From contig ABHC01000026.1 in NCBI GenBank assembly GCA_000171835.1, positions 18,799 through 82,798 on the forward strand: 64,000 nt of DNA, given 5' to 3'. The stretch is from an alpha proteobacterium BAL199. GTDB lineage: Bacteria > Pseudomonadota > Alphaproteobacteria > Thalassobaculales > Thalassobaculaceae. The position numbers and the translations under genes are program-made. Positions within the stretch are counted from its first letter, which is position 1. The number at the start of each line of letters is the position of its first letter. This document shows positions 8,640-16,925 of this stretch, piece by piece. Below the pieces are notes generated by a model. It saw only the letters and a list, made by a program, of their open reading frames with translations. It ran no database searches and was not told where the DNA came from.

Positions 8640-9788
8640 GTGGATAAAATCCGACATTAGAATCCCGCTCAGGATTCCCGCGGGTTTGGTGGCGTGCGAG
8701 TCTGGGGCATGCGCACCGGGATCAGCTTCACCGTCAGTACCGCCGATCGCGCCCGCCTGGAGGCGATCGTGGCGGACCGCAACAGCCCGCAAAAGCACGT
8801 CTGGCGCTGCCGGATCGTGCTGCTCACCGCCGCGGGCCTGGGCACCAACGCGATCATGCGCGAGGCCGGGGTCGCCAAGACGGCGGTCTGGCGCTGGCAG
8901 GAGCGCTTCGCCGCCGAAGGCGTGGACGGGCTGCTGCGGGACAAGACGCGCCCGTCGCGGATCCCGCCGCTGGACCCCTCGGTGGCCGAGCGCGTCGTCG
9001 CCCTGACCCTGACCGATCCGCCCGGCGAGACGACCCACTGGACCGCCGCAACGATGGCGGCACAGACCGGCATCTCGGTTAGTTCGGTGCAGCGGATCTG
9101 GCGTGCTCACGGTTTGGCCCCGCATCGGATCCGGCAGTTCAAGCTCTCGAACGACCCGGAGTTCGTGACCAAGCTGCGCGACGTGGTCGGGCTCTATGTC
9201 GACCCGCCGGCCCACGCCATCGTGCTCAGCGTCGACGAGAAGAGCCAGATCCAGGCGCTCGACCGCACCCAGCCCGGCCTGCCGCTGAAGAAGGGCCGCG
9301 CCGGCACCATGACCCACGACTACAAGCGCCATGGCACCACCACCTTGTTCGCTGCCCTCAACGTGCTCGACGGCACCGTCATCGGCCGCAACATGCAGCG
9401 TCACCGCCACCAGGAGTTCATCCGCTTCCTCAACCACATCGAGGCCCAGGTTCCGGCCGGCAAGGTGATCCACGCCGTCCTCGACAACTACGCCGCCCAC
9501 AAGCACCCCAAGGTCCGCGCCTGGCTGCACCGCCATCCCCGCTGGACCTTCCACTTCGTGCCGACCTCATGTTCCTGGCTCAACGCCGTCGAAGGCTTCT
9601 TCGCCAGGCTCGCCAAGCGCCGCCTCAAGCGCGGCGTCTTCCGCTCTGTCGCCGACCTCCAGGCCGCCATCAACCGCTTCCTCGACGAGCACAACGCCTC
9701 AGATCCGAAGCCCTTCAACTGGACAGCCGATCCCGACAAAATCATCGCCGCCGTCAGGCGTGGGCACCAAGTGTTGGATTCTATCCAC
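8640..9788 (+). mobile_element. IS630-family element, copy A (complete)
   Basis: A 1149-bp element with inverted ends GTGGATAAAATCCgACA / GTGGATAGAATCCaACA. It is flanked by TA within CTAG on both sides (8637-8640 and 9788-9791). This is the classic IS630 target, with TA duplicated. Copies C (52979-54127) and D (57192-58340) are nearly identical, which implies recent activity. Confidence 0.93.
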
Positions 9789-9791
9789 TAG
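8694..9791 (+). CDS. IS630-family transposase (copy A)
   Basis: A 365-residue transposase. An N-terminal HTH region (GLGTNAIMREAGVAKTAVWRWQERF) is followed by the Tc1/mariner-like DDE domain: LSVDEKSQIQALDRTQ (first Asp), HAVLDNYAAHKHP (second Asp) and PTSCSWLNAVEGFFARLAKR (Glu). It appears intact. Its TAG stop is completed outside the element by the duplicated TA plus the next G, so CTAG targets supply the stop codon. Confidence 0.93.
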   Translation: MRVWGMRTGISFTVSTADRARLEAIVADRNSPQKHVWRCRIVLLTAAGLGTNAIMREAGVAKTAVWRWQERFAAEGVDGLLRDKTRPSRIPPLDPSVAERVVALTLTDPPGETTHWTAATMAAQTGISVSSVQRIWRAHGLAPHRIRQFKLSNDPEFVTKLRDVVGLYVDPPAHAIVLSVDEKSQIQALDRTQPGLPLKKGRAGTMTHDYKRHGTTTLFAALNVLDGTVIGRNMQRHRHQEFIRFLNHIEAQVPAGKVIHAVLDNYAAHKHPKVRAWLHRHPRWTFHFVPTSCSWLNAVEGFFARLAKRRLKRGVFRSVADLQAAINRFLDEHNASDPKPFNWTADPDKIIAAVRRGHQVLDSIH

Positions 9792-10034
9792 TGGTGGGAA
9801 TCAGACAGATGAAACCCGTGCATCAGCAAACGCATGGCGGAAATCTGCCGATCCAGACGGACTCACCCGTTTGATTTTCACCACTAGTTTGCCCCACTTT
9901 CCTCGTGTATGCTAGACTGAAGTTATGAGGATCCTCATGGACGACAAGCGATCGCACGCACTCACCGTTCGCGATGTTGCTATGCTACTGAACGTTACGG
10001 AGAAGACCATTTATCGTCTTGCTCAGCGAAACGA

Positions 10035-11464
10035 GGGTATGTCCCGGTCGATGTTGAAATAGGGGAGCAGGCGTTGCCCGCCTTGAGCCATTAGGCTCGG
10101 GGTGTCGAATCCGCGAAGGAGAGCAACGCCATGAAGAAAGCTACCAGATCTGCCGGCGTGGTGCCGGCGGCAATCGTCGATGAGGCTTAGCAGGAGGTCG
10201 GCGCCAGCTTCGAGCGCTTCTGCCTGACGGCGGGCCTGGCGACGTTGGCGAGCATGATGGACGAGGACGCGGCCGAGCTGTGCGGCCCGCGCTACGGCCG
10301 CGCCGACGGCAAGGACGGCCACCGCTGGGGCACGACCACGGGGAAGGTCGGCTTCCACGGCGGCAAGGTCGAGATCGAGCGTCCTCGCGTCCGGGCTCGC
10401 AACGGCAGTGAGATTGCGCTGCCGAGCTGGGAGGCGGCCCAGCGTGAGGACCTGCTCGGCAAGTGGGCGCTGAACCTGATACTGATCAACGTATCGACCC
10501 GCAAGTTCGACCGTGCCGTGCGCCTGCCGGGCGGCGACATTCCGGTGCCCCCTGGGTCGGGGGTGTCAAAGTCGGCGGTGTCGCGGCGGTTCGTGGCGCT
10601 GTCGGCGGAACGCATGAAGGAATGGATGGCCGCCGACTTGTCCGCCCTGGACCTGCTGGCGATCCAGATCGACGGCATCCACATCGAGGAAGACCTGATG
10701 CTGCTGGCCGCCGTCGGCATCGACGGCATCGGCGACAAGCATCCGCTCGACGTGATCGAGGGGGCCAGCGAGAACGCCGCCGTGGCCCAGGCGCTGCTCG
10801 ACAACCTGGTCGGCCGCGGCCTCGATCCCGCGGTCTGCCGACTGTTCATCATCGACGGCGCCAAGGCGCTGTCGAAGGCGATTCGCAACACCTTCGGCCG
10901 CGACACCCCGATCCAGCGCTGCCAGGTCCACAAGGCCCGCAACATCGCAGAGCGCCTGCCCAAGTCCTTGCAGGCCGGCGTCCGCAAGGCGCTGCGTCAG
11001 GCCTGGGAACTGGACGACGCCGACAAGGCCGAGAAGCTGATCCGCAACCTCGCCCGTCGCCTGGAGCGCGACGCCCCGGGCGTGTCGGCCAGCATCCTGG
11101 AGGGCCTCGACGAGATCCTCACCGTCACCCGCCTCGGTCTGCCGGTCGAACTACGCCGGTCGCTCGCCTGCACCAACATCATCGAGAACATGAACGGCAC
11201 CATTCGCCAGGTCTGCCGCAACGTCAAACGCTGGCAGGACGCGGCCATGGCGCTGCGCTGGACCGCCGCTGCCATGCTCGAGGCCGCCAAGGGCTTCCGC
11301 CGCCTCAAGGCCCACAAGCAACTCCCAAGCCTGCGCCGAGCCCTGGCGGCCCACCAGGACAGGAACGCGATCAACCACGACCTTGAACAGCAGGCGGTCG
11401 CCGCATAGCCTAGTCAACCAACAGCGCCTGCCGAGCAAATTTCAACACGGCGAGGGACATCCCC
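10035..11464 (+). mobile_element. IS256-family element, copy A, with 8-bp target duplication
   Basis: The inverted ends are GGGTATGTCCC (10035) and the complement of GGGGATGTCCC (ends 11464). CGAAACGA directly flanks both ends (10027-10034 and 11465-11472), a textbook 8-bp duplication. The element is inserted inside the HTH gene. Confidence 0.93.
10131..11408 (+). pseudogene. IS256-family transposase with nonsense codon
   Basis: The frame is collinear with the intact 425-residue copy at 50107-51384, but codon 20 is TAG (10188-10190) where the other copy has TGG. The remaining frame holds the IS256 mutator-type DDE domain (LLAIQIDGIHIEEDLMLLAAVGIDGIGDKHPL, LFIIDGAKALSKAIR, SLACTNIIENMNGTIRQVCRNVKRW). 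Translation could restart at an internal ATG (10254), but the N-terminal DNA-binding part would be lost. Confidence 0.88.
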
Positions 11465-11618
11465 CGAAACGATCTGCCAGGGTTCAAAGTGGCTGGAGCG
11501 TGGCGTTTTCTCAAGGCCGATATCTTGAACTGGGTTGAGCTCCAAAAGCAGGGTCGAACAAAGACCTGATCCGTTACGAAGCCCCTGATAAGGGCTAGAA
11601 ATTGAGGGAGACACGCCA

Positions 11619-12455
11619 GTGACATACGTAGCCGAAATCAGCAGAAGCAACCCGACTGCATTTGTCTTTCTTGTTGATCAGTCAGGGTCAATGGACGACA
11701 AAATGGCGTCCACTGGACGATCCAAGGCCCAGCAAGTGGCCGACGTGCTAAACCGAACCCTTGCGACACTGATCACGAGGTGCACGAAGTCCGAAGGTAC
11801 ACGCAATTATTTTGATATAGGCGTCATCGGATACGGCGGAAACGGCGCTTACAACGGATTTCAAGGCGCTCTTGGGGGCTCAATTCTTCATCCGATCTCG
11901 TCCATTGAATCCTCACCGCTTCGTGTAGAAGAAAGGAAGAAAAAGATGGACGACGGCGCAGGAGGCGTCGTCGAACAGTCGATCAAGTTCCCCGTATGGT
12001 TCGAGCCTCAGTCGAGTGGTGGGACCCCGATGTGCCAAGCCATTACAAAGGCGGCTGAGGAGCTGGTTGCATGGTGCGATTCCCACCCCAATTCCTACCC
12101 GCCCACCGTTCTTCATATCACGGACGGCGAGTCTTCTGACGGTGACCCTGAGAACATGGCACTACAGCTTCAACAAATTCAGACGAGTGACGGCCAGGTT
12201 TTGATATTCAACCTTCACGTCAGCGCCCTTGAGGGAGCTGCCATCCAGTTCCCATCGTCTGAGTCGTCGTTGCCGGATAGTTACGCAAAGTTGCTATTCC
12301 GCATGTCCAGTCAACTACCCGAACACCTTATCCGCTATGCGCAGGAAAAGGGCTTCACCGTCGGAATGGAATCTCGCGGGTTCATGTTTAATGCGGATGC
12401 CGTTCAAATCGTTGACTTCTTCGATATTGGGACCCGAGCCTCCCAGCTGAGATAA
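11619..12455 (+). CDS. vWA-domain protein (TerY-like) of a phosphorylation triad
   Basis: A GTG start at 11619 is preceded by GAGGGAG. The 278-residue protein is essentially one von Willebrand A domain with a complete MIDAS: D20-x-S-x-S in FLVDQSGSMDD, the Thr in SSGGTPMCQAI, and the Asp in HITDGESSDGD. There is no signal peptide or membrane segment, so it is cytoplasmic. It starts 49 bp after the split HTH gene and ends 6 bp before the PP2C gene. In TerY-P type triads the vWA protein is thought to be a metal-dependent adaptor acting with the kinase and phosphatase. Confidence 0.85.
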   Translation: MTYVAEISRSNPTAFVFLVDQSGSMDDKMASTGRSKAQQVADVLNRTLATLITRCTKSEGTRNYFDIGVIGYGGNGAYNGFQGALGGSILHPISSIESSPLRVEERKKKMDDGAGGVVEQSIKFPVWFEPQSSGGTPMCQAITKAAEELVAWCDSHPNSYPPTVLHITDGESSDGDPENMALQLQQIQTSDGQVLIFNLHVSALEGAAIQFPSSESSLPDSYAKLLFRMSSQLPEHLIRYAQEKGFTVGMESRGFMFNADAVQIVDFFDIGTRASQLR

Positions 12456-12461
12456 ATAGCA

Positions 12462-13214
12462 ATGCGGGTCTTGTTCTCCGGCCAAGTGCCAAAGGATCCA
12501 ATTTATCCGGAAGCTATGGAGGATTCCTACGAATTCCTGATTTCGGATGGTCGCATCGCGCTTAGCGACGGGGCTTCAGAGTCGTTCGACTCCAAGACTT
12601 GGGCACGCATTGTAACTTCCCAGTTCGTTGCTGATCCGGCCATAAAGGCATCGTGGTTAGATGAGTGTATTAGGAGATACGCTGATCAATTTGATGTGCA
12701 GTCACTGAGCTGGTCAAAGCAAGCCTCATTCAATCGGGGCAGTTACGCTACTCTTCTTGGCGTCGAGATATTTACTGAAAAACAGACGATGGATGTGATT
12801 GCTGTCGGCGACAGCATCTGCGCAGTCCTTGAGAATGAAATGCTGATGACAACATTTCCTTACGATCAGCATGAACAGTTTCAGCAACGCCCAGAAATAT
12901 TCAGTACGCTATCGTCAAACAATATATTTGTGTCTGAATCAGATTTTTACTCAAAGCACTTTCGAACATTTCCTGTCAGACCAAATTGCATGACCGCACT
13001 ACTATGCATGACGGATGCACTAGGAGAATGGGCATTGCGTGGTCAGGCCGAAGGAGAACCACGGTGGTCGCTCTTACTCTCTATAAAAGACACAAGCGAG
13101 TTGGAGGAACTCGTAACAAGCGAGCGAGCGGCAAGGCGAATGCGAATTGATGACGTGACGCTACTGCACATAGATCCGCTCGGAGGCGAGACCGATGAGC
13201 TATCCAAGTCTTGA
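12462..13214 (+). CDS. PP2C-type protein phosphatase of the triad
   Basis: The protein is 250 residues. PP2C signs are MEDSYEFLISDGRIALSDGASESF (first metal-site acidic residues and the SDGAS loop), SYATLLGVEIF...MDVIAVGDSICAVL (VGDS strand), LLCMTDALGEWAL (in place of the usual LCSDGL) and RIDDVTLLHID (terminal D-D-x-T). It is expected to be a cytoplasmic Mn/Mg-dependent Ser/Thr phosphatase reversing the downstream kinase. It starts 6 bp after the vWA stop and overlaps the kinase gene by 20 bp, so translation is probably coupled. Confidence 0.82.
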   Translation: MRVLFSGQVPKDPIYPEAMEDSYEFLISDGRIALSDGASESFDSKTWARIVTSQFVADPAIKASWLDECIRRYADQFDVQSLSWSKQASFNRGSYATLLGVEIFTEKQTMDVIAVGDSICAVLENEMLMTTFPYDQHEQFQQRPEIFSTLSSNNIFVSESDFYSKHFRTFPVRPNCMTALLCMTDALGEWALRGQAEGEPRWSLLLSIKDTSELEELVTSERAARRMRIDDVTLLHIDPLGGETDELSKS

Positions 13215-14988
13215 ACAATACAATGAGGCCTTCCAGCATCCTCAGCTCGCGCTGACTGATGCCAAGCTTAAAGGCGGTAGCGTAAGTACGACAGGATTGG
13301 GCTTGCCGCTTGCACTTTGCGGTGGGTTCGCACTGACATACACGATTAAGGCTGGACCGAAAAAGTTTGCCGTACGCTGCTTTCACAAGAAATCTAATTC
13401 CCTCGAACAGCGATACAGCGCGATCTCGCGAAAGATTGGGACCCTCCGATCTCCCTACTTTTTGGATTTTCAGTTCCAACCACAGGGGGTGAAGGTAGCG
13501 GGCAAAGCCTATCCCATTGTAAAGATGGCCTGGGCAACCGGCGCCACTCTCGGGGAGTTCATGGACCGCAGTTACCGCAATAGTCGGGAACTGCAACAAC
13601 TGGCGACCTCGCTCCGTAGCCTGTCGAAATACCTGACTTCGCAAAACGTGGCCCACGGCGACATCCAGCCCGGAAACGTGATGGTGGCTAATGCAGGTGG
13701 CGCAATCCAATTAATCGACTACGACGGCATGTACGTCGAAGACCTTCGAAGTCTTGGCAGTGCTGAGCTAGGCCACCGAAATTTCCAGCATCCTCGACGT
13801 TCCGCCAACACATGGGACCCAACGATCGATCGCTTCTCTTTCATTGCTATTGACCTTGCACTTAGAGCACTTCAGGCACATCCAGATCTCTGGGCACGCA
13901 CTCACTCAGATGGAGACTCGATATTATTTAAGGCGAATGATTTCGCTGACCCCACGTCTTCATCTGTGTTTGCGGAGCTATTTACGCGACCAACGATCGC
14001 CGAGGATGCAAAGAATTTCGCCGCGATATGCCGGGCGCCTTACGAGAAAATTCCCTCGCTTGAGGACTTTCTTTCGAAGAAGAATATCCCTCAGAGTCAA
14101 ATTATCGTTGGAACGCCTAAGCCCTCCGGACCGGCACGGTACCTCTCTGCATTCCCAGTGCTGAATGCTACAGACTACGCGGCGTGCCTTGCTGCTGTTG
14201 GTGAAAAGGTTGAACTCATAGGTCAGATCGTCGAAGTCAAAGAAGACAAGACACGGCGCGGCAAGCCTTATGTGTTCATAAATTTTGGGCCATGGAAGGG
14301 GAACATCGCCAAGGTCAGCATCTGGTCCGAGGGTCTTGAGGTGCTTGGTCAAAAGCCCGACGCGAGTTGGGTCGGCAAGTGGATCAGCGTTACAGGGTTG
14401 ATGGAGCCGCCGTACGTAAGCAAAAAATACAAATATTCGCATCTTTCCATCAGCGTCACGCAGGGCAACCAGTTCCATCAGATATCTAATCAGGAAGCAA
14501 AATTCCGTTTGGCGGGTTCCTCGACCCGTTCCGTGCCATCTACTGCAAGTCCCGACAACAAGAAGATACTTGACAATATTAAAGGCGTTACTGCGCCCTC
14601 GTCTGTGCAGGCGTCAAGACCCACGCGCATTGCCACACCCGTATCTTCGAATGCTGCGATTCTTCAGAACATGAAGGGCAGTCAACAGGCACCTGTAAAG
14701 CAGACCACGGCCAGCACGGGATACACGCCAGCGCATGCAACTTCGTCGAAATCAAGCTCAAGCTGGTGTTTTATCGCCTCACAGGTCTATGGGCCGGATG
14801 CTTGGGAAACCAATGTTCTGAGGCAGTGGCGCGATGACAAGCTCCTACCGACAGCTGTCGGTCGCGCGTTTGTAACTTTCTATTATCAAGTTTCGCCGCC
14901 GTTTGCGCGGCTGCTGGGCCGTTCCCAATTATTGGAAAGGTTATCGCGGATCGTACTGGATAGAATTGTGAGCGCGGTGAGGAAATGA
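13195..14988 (+). CDS. Protein kinase with OB-fold-like and CFI-box C-terminus
   Basis: A 597-residue protein. Residues about 40-300 form a Ser/Thr-type kinase fold: FAVRCFHKK (Arg where kinases usually have the VAIK Lys), catalytic loop H154-GDIQPGN and metal loop D175-YDG in place of DFG. Then comes GHRNFQHPRR, typical of this divergent kinase group. About 320-440 resembles an OB-fold (VELIGQIVEV..., GKPYVFINFG..., VGKWISVTGLMEPPY). A low-complexity Ser/Thr/Pro linker leads to the terminal 73 residues, starting CFIASQVYG and containing LLPTAVGRAFVTFYYQVSPP, the CFI-box C-terminal module. No signal peptide. Its 5' end overlaps the PP2C gene. The OB part suggests nucleic-acid or protein binding; this is inference. 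Confidence 0.8.
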   Translation: MSYPSLEQYNEAFQHPQLALTDAKLKGGSVSTTGLGLPLALCGGFALTYTIKAGPKKFAVRCFHKKSNSLEQRYSAISRKIGTLRSPYFLDFQFQPQGVKVAGKAYPIVKMAWATGATLGEFMDRSYRNSRELQQLATSLRSLSKYLTSQNVAHGDIQPGNVMVANAGGAIQLIDYDGMYVEDLRSLGSAELGHRNFQHPRRSANTWDPTIDRFSFIAIDLALRALQAHPDLWARTHSDGDSILFKANDFADPTSSSVFAELFTRPTIAEDAKNFAAICRAPYEKIPSLEDFLSKKNIPQSQIIVGTPKPSGPARYLSAFPVLNATDYAACLAAVGEKVELIGQIVEVKEDKTRRGKPYVFINFGPWKGNIAKVSIWSEGLEVLGQKPDASWVGKWISVTGLMEPPYVSKKYKYSHLSISVTQGNQFHQISNQEAKFRLAGSSTRSVPSTASPDNKKILDNIKGVTAPSSVQASRPTRIATPVSSNAAILQNMKGSQQAPVKQTTASTGYTPAHATSSKSSSSWCFIASQVYGPDAWETNVLRQWRDDKLLPTAVGRAFVTFYYQVSPPFARLLGRSQLLERLSRIVLDRIVSAVRK

Positions 14989-15025
14989 GAGCTTCGCGCG
15001 GTCTTCTCGCTAGAGCATTTTCCGA

Positions 15026-15250
15026 TCATTCTCGATCATAACCAGCAGCAGCGAAGTAGTTGAGGCACTCGATCGGGGTGAAGGTGTCAATGCCGCGGGC
15101 GATGGCGTTCCAAAGGTCGTCGACGGTCCTCGGCGCGTGCTTCTTGAGGAATGCCTTGAGCTTGGCGAAGGCCATCTCGATCGGGTTGAAGTCGGGGCTG
15201 TAGGCCGGCAGGAAGCGCAGCTCGGCTCCGGCCCGCTCGATGGCCTGGTG
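15026..15250 (-). pseudogene. IS630-type transposase C-terminal fragment (different lineage)
   Basis: The minus strand encodes AIERAGAELRFLPAYSPDFN and PIEMAFAKLKAFLKKHAPRT, then VDDLWNAIARGIDTFTPIEC...AGYDRE and a stop. This is the DDE-terminal part of an IS630-type transposase unrelated to copies A, C and D. It is cut at its upstream side by the IS21 left end near 15248. Confidence 0.8.
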
Positions 15251-15365
15251 TTATTCGGCGTGGAAAAGTGACCCCGTAATCGGGGGTATCGGCGTCCAAA
15301 ATTGACCCCCTTCGTGATGGTTCGATCAGGCTGTCCGTCCTTGTGTCGGGACGGGTGGCAGGGGG

Positions 15366-16184
15366 ATGAAGGGCGTGGATACGATAGCGCGGATCCGGCG
15401 CGAGCATTTCGTGCGTGGCCGGTCGATCAAGGAGATCGCGCGCGAGCTGCACGTGTCGCGGAACACGGTGCGCAAGGTCCTGCGGTCGGGGGCCACGGCC
15501 TTCGAGTATGAGCGCGAGGTGCAGCCGCTGCCGAAGCTCGGGCGGTTCCGCGACGATCTCGACCGGATGCTGGCGACCAACGAGGCACGGCCTGGGCGCG
15601 AGCGGCTGACGCTGATCCGGGTTTACGAGGACCTGCGCGGCGTCGGCTACGACGGCGGCTATGACGCCGTGCGGCGCTATGCCCGGCGCTGGCGCCGAGA
15701 GCATGCCGCGGCCTCCGCGACGGCGTTCGTGCCGCTGAGCTTTGCGCCGGGCGAGGCTTACCAGTTCGACTGGAGCCACGAGGTCGTGCTGATCAACGGC
15801 ACCACCGTGATGGTGAAGGTCGCCCATGTGCGGCTGTGCCACTCTCGGATGCTGTTCGTGCGGGCCTACCCGCGCGAGACCCAGGAGATGGTGTTCGACG
15901 CCCACGATCGAGCGTTTGCATTCTTCAAGGGGACCTGCACCCGCGGCATCTACGACAACATGAAGACGGCGGTTGACGCAATCTTCGTGGGCCGGGACCG
16001 GGCCTACAACCGCCGCTTCCTGCAGATGTGCGGCCACTACCTGGTGGATCCGGTCGCCTGCACTCCGGCCTCGGGCTGGGAGAAGGGGCAGGTCGAGAAC
16101 CAGGTTGGCTTGGTGCGCGAGCGGTTCTTCACGCCGCGGCTGCGGGTGAAGAGCTACGACGAGTTGAACGCATGGGCGAGCTGA
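15366..16184 (+). CDS. istA: IS21 transposase IstA, C-terminally truncated
   Basis: Starts at 15366 after AGGGGG. An HTH (GRSIKEIARELHVSRNTVRKVLRSG) is followed by the integrase core: YQFDWSHEVVLI (D), GIYDNMKTAVDAIF (D) and ASGWEKGQVENQVGLVRE (E). The 272-residue product ends at a TGA just past DELNAW, where IstA proteins usually continue for well over 100 residues. The C-terminal part was lost by the deletion that fused it to istB. Confidence 0.8.
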   Translation: MKGVDTIARIRREHFVRGRSIKEIARELHVSRNTVRKVLRSGATAFEYEREVQPLPKLGRFRDDLDRMLATNEARPGRERLTLIRVYEDLRGVGYDGGYDAVRRYARRWRREHAAASATAFVPLSFAPGEAYQFDWSHEVVLINGTTVMVKVAHVRLCHSRMLFVRAYPRETQEMVFDAHDRAFAFFKGTCTRGIYDNMKTAVDAIFVGRDRAYNRRFLQMCGHYLVDPVACTPASGWEKGQVENQVGLVRERFFTPRLRVKSYDELNAWAS

Positions 16185-16480
16185 AGCTCTACGGCATGAA
16201 GGCCGCCTACGACCAGGTGATCGTCACCGCGGTGAAGCGCCAGCACGAGCCGAGCCGCGTCGTCGGCGACCTGCTGGCGGCCGAGATCGCCGAGAAGCAG
16301 GCCCGCTCCATCAAGTACCAGATTACCATCGCCAAGCTGCCGCTCGCCAAGGACGTCGCCGACTTCACCTTCGACGGCACGCCGATCAACGAGGCGCTGG
16401 TCCACGACCTGGCCAGCGGCGACTTCCTCGCCCATCAGCGCAACGCCGTCTTCATCGGCGGGACCGGTCACGCTTCATAA
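16172..16480 (+). pseudogene. istB: IS21 helper IstB, N-terminal fragment
   Basis: The frame reads MGELKLYGMKAAYDQVIVTA...DFLAHQRNAVFIGGTGHAS. IstB ATPases continue as GGTGTGKTHLA at this point, so the Walker A motif is broken after GGTG. The frame overlaps the end of istA in another register. Not functional. Confidence 0.78.
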
Positions 16481-16499
16481 TGCCCACCTCGCTATCAGC

Positions 16500-16690
16500 T
16501 TATATTGCCAAGATGTTTTGCCGTGGATCGACAGACGCCGGACGCCGCTGACGGCGTGCGTCGGCGGCTTGCCTCACGGTCTCCTCCTCGAGATCCGCGG
16601 CGCGGATTACCCAGGGAGCGCCCTTGCAGTGCTGCGAGGCTGGCAGCACCCCGTCCTGGATCAGACGCCGTAACCACGCGACCATCGCCG
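16500..16690 (-). pseudogene. Serine-recombinase C-terminal fragment
   Basis: The minus strand reads AWLRRLIQDGVLPASQHCKG, then APWVIRAADLEEETVRQAAD and ...RPASVDPRQNILAI with a stop. It resembles the C-terminal HTH tail of large serine recombinases carried by alphaproteobacterial mobile elements. The catalytic domain is missing. Family assignment is from memory of the motif. Confidence 0.5.
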
Positions 16691-16731
16691 TAGTAGCGCA
16701 GCGACCGCACCGGGCGGGAGTAGAATGCGGA

Positions 16732-16846
16732 TTCCGACACAAGCCGGCCGGGTATTCCGACGTGAAGCCGGCCGGGGTTCCGATTTGAAGCCGGCTACCA
16801 TTCCGACATGAAGCCGGCCACCGTTCCGAGATTTATCCGGCCACCT
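16732..16846. repeat. Five tandem 23-bp repeats
   Basis: Five consecutive units of exactly 23 bp start at 16732, 16755, 16778, 16801 and 16824. Each begins TTCCGA, and the core is TTCCGACATGAAGCCGGCC; the last unit is the most diverged. Units without spacers and with this core resemble transposase-binding repeats at IS21-type ends, not a CRISPR. Confidence 0.8.
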
Positions 16847-16925
16847 GGCTGACGGTCCCGGCGCGCCCTTCTGGGTCAGCACCTCGGGCATCACGCTCGC
16901 CTCGTCCAGTGACGAGGAGAGGGCG

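Larger units (their letters stand above)
9925..11569 (+). pseudogene. Excisionase-type HTH protein, split by IS256
   Basis: Bases 9925-10034 encode MRILMDDKRSHALTVRDVAM and LLNVTEKTIYRLAQRN. Bases 11473-11569 encode LPGFKVAGAWRFLKADILNW plus VELQKQGRTKT and a stop. Removing the IS256 element and one 8-bp target copy joins them in frame into a 68-residue protein with the HTH_17 (MerR-like excisionase) fold: LTVRDVA-LL-VTEKTIYRL...GFKVAGAWRF. Such proteins bind DNA in recombination directionality or as small regulators. The gene ends 49 bp before the vWA gene and was probably the first gene of that operon. It is now disrupted. Confidence 0.8.
15248..16480 (+). mobile_element. IS21-family element, internally deleted and truncated
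   Basis: It starts with TGTTATTCGGCGTGGAAAAG, and two copies of a TCGGCGT..AAAA.TGACCCC unit lie in the first 70 bp, as in IS21 ends. Then come istA and istB. The join at about 16170 removes the istA 3' end and the istB 5' end. istB stops in its Walker A loop, and no right end was found. Confidence 0.78.

Noticed and set aside
15087..16037. Long minus-strand frame of 316 codons opposite istA
   Set aside because: It is the antisense of the IS21 istA gene joined to the IS630 fragment region; residue composition is Arg/Ala/Pro-rich shadow, with no domain.
16732..16846. Tandem repeats considered as a CRISPR
   Set aside because: Units abut directly with no spacers and no cas genes are present.
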